DNA of 64,000 nt from Anaerococcus nagyae (GCF_017874535.1 NZ_JAGGLS010000006.1:82397-146396); one strand, 5' to 3'. Shown: positions 46,463 to 57,052, numbered from the stretch's first letter. Translations and numbers: made by a program. Notes: generated by a model from the sequence alone, not told the origin.

Positions 46463-47827
46463 ATGAGTGAAGCTACTATAGCAGCTATTTCCACTCCACA
46501 AGGTACTGGTGGTATATCCATTGTTAGGATGAGTGGAGATAAGAGTAAGGAAATAATTGATCAAATTTTTAGACCTATCTATGGTGGGCCTATAGATAGT
46601 CAAAAAGATAATAGAAAAATGCGCTATGGAAACATAGTAGATGATGATGAGATTATAGATGAGGTTATGGTAAATTTTATGATAGGTCCATCTACCTATA
46701 CTAGAGAAGATATTTGTGAAATTAATTGCCATGGTTCTTTCATTTCTGTAAAAAAGATCTTAAATTTAATATTGGATAAGGGAGCAGTTCTTGCTGAGCC
46801 TGGGGAATTTACTAAACGTGCTTTTCTTAATGGTCGTATAGATTTATCTCAAGCTGAAGCTGTGCTTGATATAATTAATTCAACTAATGATCTCTCCCAG
46901 GCTCAAGGTATAAATCAACTTAATGGATCTTTGAGAAAGGAAATAGATAGTATACGTAAATTTTTACTTGAAGCTCTATCTAGATTAGAATATTCTATAA
47001 ATTTTACTGAAGATGGGGAAGATCTATCTCCAGATGAGATAATTTCTTATATGCAAAAAGCTAATGATAAAATTGAGAAGCTAATTAATAGCTCAAATAA
47101 AGGCAAAATAGTAAAAGATGGAATTAATACTACCATAATAGGTAAGCCGAATGTTGGTAAATCATCGCTTTTAAATGCATTACTAAAAGAAAATCGTGCT
47201 ATAGTTACTGATATACCAGGTACTACTCGTGATCTTATAAGTGAATATATTAATCTTGGATCCTTTACTTTAAAAATTAATGATACAGCAGGAATAAGAG
47301 ATACAGAGGACATAGTAGAAAAAATTGGTGTTGATAAATCTATAGAACTATCTAAAGCTAGTGATTTAATTATTGCCTTATTTGATACTTCTAGAAAATT
47401 TGATGATGAAGATAAGAAAATATTAGAATTAATAGAAGATAAAAATGCTATTATCATTCTAAATAAGACGGATTTGGATTCTATATTTGATAAGTCCTTG
47501 TTGGATGTGAACTTACCTATTATAGAAACTTCTATGACAGAAAATATAGGAATTGATAAACTAGAAGAGACTATAACAGAAATCTTCGATGCATCAGAGA
47601 TCAATCGCGAATCAATCCTAATAACAAACACTAGACATGAGAGGTTATTAAAATCAGCTAGCGAAAAATTAGCCTCATCTTTATATGATATAAAGATGGG
47701 CATATCTCTTGATGCAGTTGAAGTTGATCTAAGAGGCTCTTATGATGATCTTGGACTTATAATAGGGGAGTCAGTTTCAGATGAAATAATGGATAAGGTC
47801 TTTAAGGAGTTTTGTGTTGGAAAGTAA
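46463..47827 (+). CDS. mnmE: tRNA modification GTPase MnmE
   Basis: With MnmG it modifies the wobble uridine of certain tRNAs. It has an N-terminal THF-binding domain, then a G domain with [22 protein letters not shown] (G2 region), NDTAGIRD (G3) and NKTD (G4), and the C-terminal Cys in FCVGK. I chose the ATG at 46463 ([10 protein letters not shown]), with AAAGGAAAAT before it. It overlaps mnmG by 14 bases. Confidence 0.96.
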   Translation: MSEATIAAISTPQGTGGISIVRMSGDKSKEIIDQIFRPIYGGPIDSQKDNRKMRYGNIVDDDEIIDEVMVNFMIGPSTYTREDICEINCHGSFISVKKILNLILDKGAVLAEPGEFTKRAFLNGRIDLSQAEAVLDIINSTNDLSQAQGINQLNGSLRKEIDSIRKFLLEALSRLEYSINFTEDGEDLSPDEIISYMQKANDKIEKLINSSNKGKIVKDGINTTIIGKPNVGKSSLLNALLKENRAIVTDIPGTTRDLISEYINLGSFTLKINDTAGIRDTEDIVEKIGVDKSIELSKASDLIIALFDTSRKFDDEDKKILELIEDKNAIIILNKTDLDSIFDKSLLDVNLPIIETSMTENIGIDKLEETITEIFDASEINRESILITNTRHERLLKSASEKLASSLYDIKMGISLDAVEVDLRGSYDDLGLIIGESVSDEIMDKVFKEFCVGK

Positions 47828-49715
47828 AAATAAATATATACAAGATGCTTATGATGTTGTTGTAATAGGAGCAGGGCATGCAGGTTGTGAAGCAGGACTA
47901 GCTTCTGCTAGACTAGGGATGAAGACATTGATTCTTACCACAAGTCTTGAATCTATAGCGGATATGCCTTGTAATCCTAATATTGGTGGTACAGGAAAGG
48001 GACATATAGTTCGTGAGATAGATGCTATGGGTGGCGAGATGGCTAAGGTCATAGACAAGACATTTATTCAATCGAGGATGCTTAATACATCTAAAGGTCC
48101 AGCAGTACATTCTCTAAGAGTCCAAGCTGACAAAAGAAAATACCATGAAGAAATGAAAAAAGTTATAGAAAATGAAGCTAATTTAGATATTTTCGAACAA
48201 GAAGTTGATAATATAAACTATGAAGATGGCAAAATTGTTTCATGTGAAACAATACAAGGCGCTGTATTTCCATGTAAGGCAATTATAGTCTGTACAGGAA
48301 CATATTTAAATGGAAAGATCCTGATAGGAAACTTTGAAAAAATTTCAGGACCTCATGGTCTCTCTGCTGCAACTTATCTATCTAATACGCTTGAGAAGAT
48401 GGGGTTCTCACTTCGTAGATTCAAGACAGGAACTCCTGCTAGAGTTGATAGAAAAACTATAAATTTTACAAAAACAGAAATACAAGCAGGCGATGAAGAA
48501 GTAATTCCATTTTCATTTGAGAATGAAGGTGAAGATTTTTCTAATAGGAAACAATATGATTGTTATCTGACCTATACAACACCAGAAACTAAACAAATAA
48601 TTATGGACAATATAGATAGATCTCCTATTTATGGCGGTAATGTTAAAGGCATTGGTCCACGTTATTGTCCTTCAATAGAAGATAAGATGATAAGATTTCC
48701 AGATCGTGATGTTCATCAAGTATTTTTGGAACCTGAATCATTGTCAACGGATGAGATTTATGTTCAAGGTGTTTCATCATCAATGCCACAAGAAGTTCAA
48801 ATGGATTTTTATAAGACTATAATTGGTCTTGAAGATGCAAAAATTATGCGTCCGGCATATGCTATAGAATATGATATGATTGATACTCGTGATCTTAATC
48901 TGACTTTAGAATCAAAGAATTATTCTGGTCTTTATTTTGCAGGACAAATCAATGGCTCAAGTGGCTATGAGGAGGCAGCAGGACAAGGTCTTATAGCTGG
49001 TATAAATGCTGCTCTAAAAATCAAAGGAGAAGATCCGTTTATTCTAGACAGGTCAGATGCTTATATAGGAGTACTAATTGATGACCTCGTTACAAAAGGC
49101 ACTAATGAACCATATCGTATGATGACAAGTCGCTGTGAATATAGATTAACCATGCGTCAAGATAATGCAGATGAGCGTTTAACTAAAAAATCTCATGATA
49201 TAGGTTTAGCAAGTGATGAGCGTTATCAAAAAATGTTAGAAAAGTATGATGCTATAAATATAGAAAAAGGACGACTTAAAAAAATAATCTTAACTCCAAC
49301 AGAAAAGACAAATAAGACTTTAGAGGAATTAGGAACAAATCCTATAGTAACTGGTGTTTCACTTTATGATTTGTTAAAAAGACCAGAATTAGACTATTTT
49401 AAAGTTGAAATATTAGATAAAGATAGACCAATATTACCAAAATTTCAACAAATACAAGTACAAACAGAAATCAAATATGAGGGATATATAGCAAAACAAA
49501 TGGCTGATATTGATAAGTTTAAGAAGCTTGAAGAAAAGAAACTTCCAAGTGATTTTGATTACACTAGTATTGATGGTCTCAAAAAAGAAGCATCAGCAAA
49601 ATTAAATGAAATTAAACCTGGATCTGTAGGACAAGCAAGTAGAATTTCTGGAGTCACTCCCGCAGATATAAATGTTTTACTAATTAGATTAAAGACTGGA
49701 GAAGTAAGTGGATAA
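47814..49715 (+). CDS. mnmG: tRNA modification FAD enzyme MnmG (GidA)
   Basis: FAD partner of MnmE. The dinucleotide site [10 protein letters not shown] (about 19-28), [14 protein letters not shown] and [13 protein letters not shown] are hallmark motifs. 633 residues. The start is GTG (47814) or the following TTG, inside the end of mnmE, after AAGGAG. It contains a parS-like site at 48236. Confidence 0.95.
   Translation: MLESKNKYIQDAYDVVVIGAGHAGCEAGLASARLGMKTLILTTSLESIADMPCNPNIGGTGKGHIVREIDAMGGEMAKVIDKTFIQSRMLNTSKGPAVHSLRVQADKRKYHEEMKKVIENEANLDIFEQEVDNINYEDGKIVSCETIQGAVFPCKAIIVCTGTYLNGKILIGNFEKISGPHGLSAATYLSNTLEKMGFSLRRFKTGTPARVDRKTINFTKTEIQAGDEEVIPFSFENEGEDFSNRKQYDCYLTYTTPETKQIIMDNIDRSPIYGGNVKGIGPRYCPSIEDKMIRFPDRDVHQVFLEPESLSTDEIYVQGVSSSMPQEVQMDFYKTIIGLEDAKIMRPAYAIEYDMIDTRDLNLTLESKNYSGLYFAGQINGSSGYEEAAGQGLIAGINAALKIKGEDPFILDRSDAYIGVLIDDLVTKGTNEPYRMMTSRCEYRLTMRQDNADERLTKKSHDIGLASDERYQKMLEKYDAINIEKGRLKKIILTPTEKTNKTLEELGTNPIVTGVSLYDLLKRPELDYFKVEILDKDRPILPKFQQIQVQTEIKYEGYIAKQMADIDKFKKLEEKKLPSDFDYTSIDGLKKEASAKLNEIKPGSVGQASRISGVTPADINVLLIRLKTGEVSG
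48236..48251. promoter_or_regulatory. parS: parS-like centromere site 2
   Basis: TGTTTCATGTGAAACA inside mnmG, identical to the site at 22853. Confidence 0.85.
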
Positions 49716-50346
49716 AAATAAAATGTACGATATATACAGAGAGCATCTCTTGGAGGTAAACTCTTATACTAATTTAACAACTATAACTGATCCTAGTGAA
49801 ATAAAAGTAAAACACTTTGATGATTCACTGTCTATAATAGATTATATAAGTGAGGATAGTAAAGTGCTGGATGTGGGATCTGGAGCAGGCTTTCCTGGGA
49901 TACCATTAAGAATAGAAAAAAACTTTGATTTGACATTAATAGATAGTGTTAATAAAAAAGTGAGATTTATGAATGAAGTTATAGAAAAACTTGAACTTAA
50001 AAATACAAGAGCAATCCATACCAGAGCTGAAGATTTTGCGAAAGAGAAGCGTGGAAAATATGATGTTGTTATTTCACGAGCAGTTGCAAATATGTCAACT
50101 CTATCTGAGCTTTGTATTCCATTTTTAAAAGTAGATGGATTGTTTATTGCCATGAAAGGACCTAAAGCTGATGAAGAACTAGAACAAGCAGGCAACGCTC
50201 TTAAAGTTTTAGGTGGAGAAATAATAAAATTAGATAGATTTGATTTAGCTGGCAATGAAAGAGTAAATGTGATAGTAAGAAAAATTCATCCAACAAAAGT
50301 TAAATATCCTAGGGGAAAGAATCTTCCGAAAAAGAATCCGTTATAG
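49708..50346 (+). CDS. rsmG: 16S rRNA methyltransferase RsmG
   Basis: Methylates G527 of 16S rRNA. The SAM site [17 protein letters not shown] and the [11 protein letters not shown] segment match RsmG (GidB). 212 residues. The start is GTG at 49708, overlapping mnmG by 8 bases (GGAGAAGTAA before it). It ends in a terminator. Confidence 0.95.
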   Translation: MDKNKMYDIYREHLLEVNSYTNLTTITDPSEIKVKHFDDSLSIIDYISEDSKVLDVGSGAGFPGIPLRIEKNFDLTLIDSVNKKVRFMNEVIEKLELKNTRAIHTRAEDFAKEKRGKYDVVISRAVANMSTLSELCIPFLKVDGLFIAMKGPKADEELEQAGNALKVLGGEIIKLDRFDLAGNERVNVIVRKIHPTKVKYPRGKNLPKKNPL

Positions 50347-50358
50347 GATTCTTTTTTT
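50333..50358 (+). terminator. Terminator after rsmG
   Basis: A 7-bp stem AGAATCC/GGATTCT with a 6-base loop and seven T, overlapping the rsmG stop codon and abutting a parS-like site. Confidence 0.85.
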
Positions 50359-50373
50359 GTTTCATATGAAACT
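50358..50373. promoter_or_regulatory. parS: parS-like centromere site 3
   Basis: TGTTTCATATGAAACT, one mismatch from a full palindrome, intergenic just after the rsmG terminator. Confidence 0.7.
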
Positions 50374-50430
50374 TTTTGTAAAAAAAAAGAATGGGTATAA
50401 TCTTTAATTATAAAAAGCGAAAGGAATAGT

Positions 50431-51216
50431 ATGGATAAAATAAAAAAATTTTTAAAGATAATAGCTACTTTACTTGCTATATTATTAGTTACATATTTGG
50501 TATCTGCAGTTATGTCTCTTGCAGTAATTGATCCAGATAATCCTAATGCGGGACTTTATATATTATTAATAACTCAGTTATTAATTGCTATAAGCACTTA
50601 TATAATTATTAAAATAAAGAAAAAACAATATGGAGCTTCGTATATTAGGAATAAAGGATTTTTATCTGATTCTTGGAAGATGATAATTATTGGATTTGGT
50701 GCTGCTGGATTTGGAAATATGATTATAGGATTATTGATGAGTTTATTAGAAGACAATATTCTTGTTAATCATAGTATAGATATAGTAAACGCAGCTTTTG
50801 ATGCAAATGACATTTTATCTACTATAATACAAACAATATTAGTAGTAATAATAGCACCAATTACTGAGGAGGTTTTGTTTAGAGGATTTGTATTCAATGA
50901 AACCAACAAGATTTTTTCGCTTAAGCAAGCTATAATTATTAATGGAGTTTTATTTGGATTATATCATATGAACCTGCTACAAGGGATAAATACATTTTTT
51001 CTAGCTATGGTTTTATCTATAGTTTATTATTATAGAAGAAATATATACGACTGCATTATAGTTCATGCTTCCAATAACTTGATAGCTATTTCATCTGTCA
51101 TAATACCTCAGTATCTTAATGTTATAGGCGTGATTTTAATCGTATGCTTCTTTATAGGAGCTTACTTTATTTATAGATTGGTCACAAATAATAAAGACAA
51201 TGAAAGCTTATATTAG
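50431..51216 (+). CDS. CPBP (Abi/CAAX-like) intramembrane protease
   Basis: 261 residues with about seven membrane helices. The CPBP motifs are EEVLFRGF (Glu146, Glu147, Arg151) and GLYHMN (His179). A later HASNN box (about 214-218) completes the three conserved blocks. Such proteins cleave membrane peptides or act in immunity to bacteriocins; the substrate is unknown. It stands alone between rsmG and cinA, with a ribosome site GCGAAAGGAATAGT. Confidence 0.88.
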   Translation: MDKIKKFLKIIATLLAILLVTYLVSAVMSLAVIDPDNPNAGLYILLITQLLIAISTYIIIKIKKKQYGASYIRNKGFLSDSWKMIIIGFGAAGFGNMIIGLLMSLLEDNILVNHSIDIVNAAFDANDILSTIIQTILVVIIAPITEEVLFRGFVFNETNKIFSLKQAIIINGVLFGLYHMNLLQGINTFFLAMVLSIVYYYRRNIYDCIIVHASNNLIAISSVIIPQYLNVIGVILIVCFFIGAYFIYRLVTNNKDNESLY

Positions 51217-51262
51217 TTGTTAATAAAATTTATGATATACTAAAAATAGAAAAGGAGTAAGT

Positions 51263-52483
51263 ATGAAAGCACAAATTTTTTCGATTGGAACAGAAATATT
51301 GCTAGGGAATATTACAGATACTAATTCTCAATTTATTGCTAGACGTCTTATGGAAAATGGTATAGATCTTTATAAAATGGAGACTATTGGAGATAATGAG
51401 AAAAGACTTTATAATGCTTTTAAAGCTTGTGATGGTAAAGTTGATTATGTAATATCTAGTGGGGGATTAGGACCTACACCAGATGATTTAACAAAAGAAG
51501 TTGCTATTAAAGTATGTGATCTCGCTAGTGAAGTTAAAGTTGATGAGTATTCATATAATAAACTAATAGAGTATTTTAATGGTAATGAAGAAACAGCAAA
51601 GGCTAATATTAAGCAGGCTAAATTTCCAACATCTGCTATTATTTTAAATAACCCTATTGGTACTGCACCTGGATGTATTATGGAATCCTCACTTGGAACA
51701 AAATACATACTTATGCCTGGGCCTCCCAATGAAATGAAAACGATGTTTAATAATGAAGTTAGTAAATATATAAATAAAATTGCTATAATGAAATCTAAAA
51801 ATGCTAAGATAGGCATGTTAGGTGAATGGGATATGGCTAGGCGAATGGATTTAAACTGCACTCATCCTACAATAAGTCCGTATATAACTGATGAAGGTCC
51901 TATTTTACGTGTTACCGCTAAAGGAAATAGTGAAGAAAGTGTTGATAAAGAATTAACAAAAGGATTGGATTTAATTAAAAAAAATCTGGGAGCTTATGTA
52001 ATAACAACAGAAGATATTCCTAAAGAAAAAGTTTTGATTAAGTTATTAAAAGAAAGAAAGGAGATTGTATCCACTGCTGAGTCTATAACGGGGGGATTGA
52101 TTGCGTCATCTATAATAGATGTTTCTGGTGCATCTGATGTAATAAATGAGTCATATGTAACCTATTCGAACGATGTAAAGCATAAGTTATTAAATGTTTC
52201 ATATGAAACAATAGAAGAGTATACTGTAGTAAGCGAAGAAGTTTTACTTGAGATGTTAGATGGATTGTATAAGCTTACATCAAGTAATCTATGTCTAGCT
52301 AGTACAGGATATGCACATACTGGAGAAGTTTATATAGGGATACTATATAATGGCAAGAAATATACTAGACACCTTAAGCTAAATGGAGATAGAAACAGAG
52401 TAAGACTTAGAGCAAAAAATGCAATTATTGATACAGCTATACTAATTATGAGAGGTGACTATGAGAGTAATATCGGTTTTTAA
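51263..52483 (+). CDS. cinA: Competence/damage-inducible protein CinA
   Basis: 406 residues. The N-terminal MoCF-like domain (MKAQIFSIGTEILLGNITD, SSGGLGPTPDDLTKE) precedes the C-terminal nicotinamide-nucleotide amidase domain (TAESITGGLIAS, VTYSNDVK, STGYAHTGEVYIGI). It probably recycles NMN by deamidation. Its end overlaps parA by about 23 bases, and a parS-like site lies inside at 52195. Confidence 0.94.
   Translation: MKAQIFSIGTEILLGNITDTNSQFIARRLMENGIDLYKMETIGDNEKRLYNAFKACDGKVDYVISSGGLGPTPDDLTKEVAIKVCDLASEVKVDEYSYNKLIEYFNGNEETAKANIKQAKFPTSAIILNNPIGTAPGCIMESSLGTKYILMPGPPNEMKTMFNNEVSKYINKIAIMKSKNAKIGMLGEWDMARRMDLNCTHPTISPYITDEGPILRVTAKGNSEESVDKELTKGLDLIKKNLGAYVITTEDIPKEKVLIKLLKERKEIVSTAESITGGLIASSIIDVSGASDVINESYVTYSNDVKHKLLNVSYETIEEYTVVSEEVLLEMLDGLYKLTSSNLCLASTGYAHTGEVYIGILYNGKKYTRHLKLNGDRNRVRLRAKNAIIDTAILIMRGDYESNIGF
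52195..52210. promoter_or_regulatory. parS: parS-like centromere site 4
   Basis: TGTTTCATATGAAACA, a perfect palindrome inside cinA. Confidence 0.85.
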
Positions 52484-53390
52484 TCAAAAAGGAGGAGTAG
52501 GAAAAACTACAACGGTTGTGAATCTTGCTGTTGCATTAAATCATTTAGATAAAAAAGTTTTAGTGATAGATATTGATCCACAAGCAAACACTACAACTGG
52601 ATTAGGATTGGATAAGTATAAAATTGATAATTCCTTGTATGAATTATTTTATGAAAATGAAGATGATAATAGCAATATTGAGGAAAATTCAAACTCTGAA
52701 ATGGTTAGAGATATAACAAATAGTGAAGATAAAAGTAAGAAAAATAAAGATTTAGAAAAAAACTTAGAAAAGAATAATAAAGAAGAGACTGATGATACTG
52801 AGCTTGATTTAGAAAATTATATAAGTCATACAAAATCAGGAGTAGATCTTATAGCATCGGAGTCAGCTTTATCAGGTCTAGAGGTAGAGTTAGTTGAGCT
52901 AGATGCATTTGAGAGAACTCAACAACTTAAAAATATTCTTTTAAATCTTACTGACGATCAATATGACTTTGTATTAATAGATTGTCCGCCATCTTTAGGT
53001 TTATTATCTATAAATGCATTAGTAGCTAGCTCATCTATTATAATACCAATTCAAACAGAATACTATGCCCTAGAAGGTGTGATTGAATTAATGAATACTT
53101 ATAATATGGTAAAAAAACAATTGAATAAAAATTTGGAAATCGAAGGAGTTTTGTTATCTATGTTTGATAAGAGAGCTGATTTATCTTATGAAGTTGTAGA
53201 AGAAGTAAAATCTTATTTTAAAACCAAGGTATTTAAGTTTATGATACCAAGAAATTCTAAATTAGCTGAAGCTCCAAGCCATGGACTTTCAACAATAGAG
53301 TATGATGAAAAATCATCTGGTGCAATAGCTTATTTATCTTTAGCGGGAGAGATAGTGAATAAAGAGAGTGAGGTAACTAATGGCAAATAA
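52461..53390 (+). CDS. parA: Chromosome partitioning ATPase ParA (Soj) with acidic insertion
   Basis: ATPase that positions ParB-parS complexes. Deviant Walker A FNQKGGVGKTTT is at the start, then DPQANTTTGLG and DFVLIDCPPSLG. A segment of about 60 highly charged residues (about 62-120, Glu/Asp/Asn/Lys-rich, such as KDLEKNLEKNNKEETDD) interrupts the fold after DPQANTTTGLGLDKYKID...LYELF. Other Soj proteins lack it and are about 250-270 residues; this has 309. I chose the ATG at 52461, after AGAGGTGACT. It overlaps parB by 11 bases. Confidence 0.93.
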   Translation: MRVISVFNQKGGVGKTTTVVNLAVALNHLDKKVLVIDIDPQANTTTGLGLDKYKIDNSLYELFYENEDDNSNIEENSNSEMVRDITNSEDKSKKNKDLEKNLEKNNKEETDDTELDLENYISHTKSGVDLIASESALSGLEVELVELDAFERTQQLKNILLNLTDDQYDFVLIDCPPSLGLLSINALVASSSIIIPIQTEYYALEGVIELMNTYNMVKKQLNKNLEIEGVLLSMFDKRADLSYEVVEEVKSYFKTKVFKFMIPRNSKLAEAPSHGLSTIEYDEKSSGAIAYLSLAGEIVNKESEVTNGK

Positions 53391-54321
53391 AAAAACCTTA
53401 GGTAGAGGCCTACATTCATTAATACCTGAAGTTAATGAAGATTCTTCTGTAGATGATTTGAATTCATCTGACTATAAATTAAAAACTTCTATAGCTCAAT
53501 ATAATAACATTGAAGAAAGTAGATTTAATGATAAAATAGTAAAAATTTCTATAAACAATATAAAGCCAAGAATAGACCAACCTAGAAAAAGTTTTGATGA
53601 TGAAACAATTATTGATTTATCTCATTCTATAAAAGAATACGGATTATTAAATCCTATTGTGGTTTCCAAAGTTAATGATAATTATGAAATTATTGCAGGG
53701 GAACGTAGATATAGAGCAAGTAAAAAAGCAGGATTAAAAGAGATAGATGCAATTGTCAGGGACTATAGTAAAAAAGAAGTTGAAATATTATCCTTGATTG
53801 AAAATGTTCAAAGAGAGGATTTAAAAGTTTTGGAAGAGGCAAGTGCATATAAAAAGCTTGCAAGTCAATATTCTATGACACAAGAACAGATAGCTAATAC
53901 TATGGGAAAATCTAGATCTTATATAGCTAATACCATGAGATTATTAAATTTAAATGATTTTGAAAAAAAAGCTCTTAATGACAATAAAATTTCCTCAAGT
54001 CAAGCTAGAACTCTACTTTCTATAAAGGATGATAATGAGAGAAAAAATACCCTTGACGATTTTATAAAAGGTAAGACAAATATTAGAAAAGTTGAAAAAA
54101 CTAATACAAGAAAAAAATCAAGCAAATTAAAGAGCACAAGTAAGACTTATGGTCCAAATATTGATGCGATATTAGTAGAAGATTTAGAAGAAAAGTTTAT
54201 GGATAAACTATCAACTAAAGTATCTATAAATAAGTCAAATAAAATATATAAAGTAAGTATTGATTGCTTTACTATTGAAGATATAGAACAGTTATATGAA
54301 AAGCTTGCAAATGAAGATTAA
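53380..54321 (+). CDS. parB: Chromosome partitioning protein ParB (Spo0J)
   Basis: 313 residues with IKPRIDQPRKSFDDE, the CTP-binding GERRYRASKKAGL and ENVQREDL, and a helix-turn-helix (MTQEQIANTMGKSRSYIANTM) that reads parS. Five parS-like sites occur in this window. The ATG lies in parA's end after GAGGTAACTA. Confidence 0.95.
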   Translation: MANKKTLGRGLHSLIPEVNEDSSVDDLNSSDYKLKTSIAQYNNIEESRFNDKIVKISINNIKPRIDQPRKSFDDETIIDLSHSIKEYGLLNPIVVSKVNDNYEIIAGERRYRASKKAGLKEIDAIVRDYSKKEVEILSLIENVQREDLKVLEEASAYKKLASQYSMTQEQIANTMGKSRSYIANTMRLLNLNDFEKKALNDNKISSSQARTLLSIKDDNERKNTLDDFIKGKTNIRKVEKTNTRKKSSKLKSTSKTYGPNIDAILVEDLEEKFMDKLSTKVSINKSNKIYKVSIDCFTIEDIEQLYEKLANED

Positions 54322-54868
54322 AGATATGGATGTATCAACCCTTATTAAACAAACAGGAAAAGCTGAAGCTAATCCAGGTGGAGGAGCGATATTGATTTTA
54401 ATGTCAAATTTAGCTGTTAACTTAATGCTAATGATGAATAAAAAAGAATGGAACAATCTAAAAGAAGAAGCAATTGTTTCATATGAAACAATACTAGAGT
54501 ATTCCAAAAATTTAGAAGATTTGATGCAAGATGATGTAAATAACTTTAATTACTTAATGTCAAAATTTAAAGATAATGATCTCCAGGAAGAAGATTACCT
54601 TAAAGCATCTAGTGCTCTTTTATCAATGATAGAAATCAACTTGAAGTCTTTAGAAATACTAGAGTTTTATCTTAATTATGGCAAAAAATCCACTTTAACA
54701 GATGGTGAAATTGCCAATAATCTATTAAGAGAAGCAATTTTCTCCGCTTTTTCTACTATAGATGTAAATATCAAAAATACCAATGTATGTATAGACTATG
54801 AACAAATAAAAAAACAAGCTTTAGAATTATATGAAAAAAATAAAAAAATTATTGAAAGAAGGAAATGA
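54311..54868 (+). CDS. Cyclodeaminase/cyclohydrolase-family protein
   Basis: About 185 residues resembling the C-terminal cyclodeaminase domain of formiminotransferase-cyclodeaminase (AEANPGGGAILILMSNLAVN near the start; all-helical later). Family members act on folate one-carbon units or serine cyclisation. Start uncertain: ATG 54311 is used here, ATG 54296 would add five residues; both overlap parB. The end overlaps the next gene by 1-4 bases. A parS-like site lies inside. Confidence 0.75.
   Translation: MKIKDMDVSTLIKQTGKAEANPGGGAILILMSNLAVNLMLMMNKKEWNNLKEEAIVSYETILEYSKNLEDLMQDDVNNFNYLMSKFKDNDLQEEDYLKASSALLSMIEINLKSLEILEFYLNYGKKSTLTDGEIANNLLREAIFSAFSTIDVNIKNTNVCIDYEQIKKQALELYEKNKKIIERRK
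54475..54490. promoter_or_regulatory. parS: parS-like centromere site 5
   Basis: TGTTTCATATGAAACA, a perfect palindrome within the cyclodeaminase-like gene, about 150 bases past parB. Confidence 0.85.
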
Positions 54869-55341
54869 TGACAGCTATTTATGTAATCTTAGCAATATTA
54901 TCTATTATAGTTATAATAGAGTTTGCCTTGATTCAATCTATGAACAACAAATTACGCCGACAAAAGAAAAGATATGATCATCTTCTAAGAGGAAATAATG
55001 AGGATGTAAACATAGAAGAATTATTAATAAACTTGAATGATCAAATAGAAGCATCAAATAAACAACTAAGATCTATAGATCAAAGATCTTTAGATGCTCA
55101 TGATTCTACTATGGGTGCTATTTCAAATACAGCAGTAGTTAGATATGATGCATTTGATTATGGAACAAATGAGCTATCATTTTGTTTATGCATGTTAGAT
55201 AATTTTCATAACGGAATAATCTTAACTAGTATCTATGGGAAAGATGGTTCTAGTATATATTTAAAGGAGATTGTCAATGGTCAATCTAAGAGTGAACTAT
55301 CAGAATATGAAGATCAAGCTCTTAAAAAAGCAAAAGGTTAA
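54868..55341 (+). CDS. DUF4446 membrane-anchored protein
   Basis: 157 residues. One N-terminal membrane helix (about 4-26), a coiled-coil-like stretch (IEELLINLNDQIEASNKQL) and a C-terminal domain with AVVRYDAFDYG...LSFCLCMLD and NGIILTSIYGKDGSSIYLK. These features match the DUF4446 family, often found beside parB in clostridia. Function unknown. ATG 54868 is better spaced from GAAGG than ATG 54865. Confidence 0.85.
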   Translation: MTAIYVILAILSIIVIIEFALIQSMNNKLRRQKKRYDHLLRGNNEDVNIEELLINLNDQIEASNKQLRSIDQRSLDAHDSTMGAISNTAVVRYDAFDYGTNELSFCLCMLDNFHNGIILTSIYGKDGSSIYLKEIVNGQSKSELSEYEDQALKKAKG

Positions 55342-55408
55342 AAATTTAACTATTTAACCATAGTACTTCGATATTATTTGAAAAAAAATTATCTATTGAA
55401 TATTAACT

Positions 55409-55438
55409 TTGTCATATTTTATCAAATAAGGGTATAAT
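55409..55438 (+). promoter_or_regulatory. Promoter of pta
   Basis: TTGTCA (55409-55414), 18-base spacer, TATAAT (55433-55438), 40 bases before the start codon. Confidence 0.75.
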
Positions 55439-55477
55439 AGAAGCACAAGTAATGAAACGTTATTTTAAGGAGGAAAT

Positions 55478-56476
55478 ATGGCAAACTCATCAATATTAGA
55501 AAGTGCTAGAGAGGCCATCGAAGGAAAAAATTTAAAAATAGTTTTCCCAGAAGGAAACGACAGTAGAATTTTAGAAGCTGCTATTAGACATAATGAAGAA
55601 GGACTTATTCATCCAATTATCTTAGGTGATAAGGGAGAAATCCAAAAAGTAGCTAATGAAAATAACCTAAAACTTGGAAAACTTGAAATTATAGACCCAA
55701 ATTATGATGAAAGTTTTGATAAACTAGCTGATTTATTTGTAGAAGCTAGAAAAGGCAAAGCTACTAAAATGGATGCTGAATACATGCTTAAAAAAGATCA
55801 TAACTACTATGGTGTTATGATGGTAAAAGCTGGTATTGCAGATGGTATGGTATCAGGTGCTGTAGGTACTACAGGTGATACAATTAGACCAGCCTTACAG
55901 CTTATTAAAACAAAACCAGGTGTATCAAGAGCTTCAGGAGTTATGGTTATGATAGGACCTAATGGAGAACAATTAGTATTTGCAGATACAGCTGTAAATA
56001 TTACCCTTGAATCTCAAGAAATGGCAGAAGTGGCAGTAGAATCTGCTGAAACTGCAAGAGGTTTTGGTATGGATCCAAGAGTAGCTTTACTTTCATTCTC
56101 AACAAAAGGATCTGCTAGACATGATCTTGTTGATAAAGTATCAAAAGCTACTAGAAAAGCTCATGAATTAAATCCAGATTTACCATTAGATGGTGAGTTA
56201 CAATTTGATGCTGCTATCGATCCAGCTACAGCTAAAAACAAAGCCCCAAAATCTGATGTAGCAGGAACTGCTAATGTATTTATTTTCCCAGACTTACAAG
56301 CAGGTAATATTGGATATAAAATAGCTCAGAGATTAGGTGGATATAAAGCTTTGGGTCCAATACTTCAAGGTCTAAATGCACCAGTTAATGACTTATCTCG
56401 TGGATGCTCTGCACAAGATGTTTATGAAATTGCAATAATTACTGCTAGCCAATCAGTAGATAAATCAATTTCTTAA
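55478..56476 (+). CDS. pta: Phosphate acetyltransferase
   Basis: 332-residue Pta of the short type, converting acetyl-CoA and phosphate to acetyl phosphate for ATP formation. It has MVSGAVGTTGDTIRPALQ and ARGFGMDPRVALLSFSTKGS, GELQFDAAIDP and GNIGYKIAQRLGGYKALGPI. Single gene with a strong ribosome site (AAGGAGGAAAT). No ackA is next to it. Confidence 0.95.
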   Translation: MANSSILESAREAIEGKNLKIVFPEGNDSRILEAAIRHNEEGLIHPIILGDKGEIQKVANENNLKLGKLEIIDPNYDESFDKLADLFVEARKGKATKMDAEYMLKKDHNYYGVMMVKAGIADGMVSGAVGTTGDTIRPALQLIKTKPGVSRASGVMVMIGPNGEQLVFADTAVNITLESQEMAEVAVESAETARGFGMDPRVALLSFSTKGSARHDLVDKVSKATRKAHELNPDLPLDGELQFDAAIDPATAKNKAPKSDVAGTANVFIFPDLQAGNIGYKIAQRLGGYKALGPILQGLNAPVNDLSRGCSAQDVYEIAIITASQSVDKSIS

Positions 56477-56500
56477 TATTATTTATAATAGATATTTATA

Positions 56501-56538
56501 TAAGGAGACAACCTATTAGGAGGTCTCCTTATTTTTTG
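56501..56538 (+). terminator. Terminator after pta
   Basis: An 8-bp stem AAGGAGAC/GTCTCCTT with a 13-base loop followed by ATTTTTT. Confidence 0.85.
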
Positions 56539-57052
56539 AAAATTTTAAGTAGAAAAATAAGTACTTTAGCTAAAGTAAAAGAAAATACTAAGCTAGTTTT
56601 ATCTATATCTATTCTTTTATTAGTTTAAAAATCTTTTTAATAGTAAATGGATATTTATTAAACTTTTATCTGATCCCTAGCTGTGATTTTACAGCTAATA
56701 AGGATCTTATAGCTATCTAAATTTCTTAATAATATAAAGCTTATAAAAGTAATAAAATTAGTGCGTGCTAGAAGATCTTTTTTAAAAAGGCAAAATAATA
56801 TTTATATAATAGAATCAATAAATACAATAATTATATTAGTAAAAAAGATCATTTATAAAAAACAAATGAGCTATATGTGAGCAAATGAATTTAGAAAGAG
56901 AAAATAAGGGTATAATATACACACTACTAGTTATGGAAGTTAGGTGATTAGTTGATTAAGGCTATCTAACTACTAAATTAAAAATAAATTTATCCTACTG
57001 GTAAAAAACATAATTGAACTAATATAATCAATAAATAATAGGAGGATCAATA
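56539..57052. other. Long intergenic leader before trxA
   Basis: About 510 bases without a gene. A clean hairpin at 56672-56706 (GATCC/GGATC outside, AGCTGT/ACAGCT inside) has no T run. A -10 element TATAAT lies at 56911-56916, with a poor -35. In the 130 bases between it and trxA is a stem AGTTAG/CTAACT (about 56939-56973). The long leader could hold a regulatory RNA, but I match it to no known riboswitch. Confidence 0.5.

Noticed and set aside
47047..47703. 218-residue open frame on the minus strand
   Set aside because: Antisense to mnmE, composition typical of a shadow frame.
56539..57052. Riboswitch before trxA
   Set aside because: Hairpins are present, but no conserved core of a known riboswitch class could be matched.
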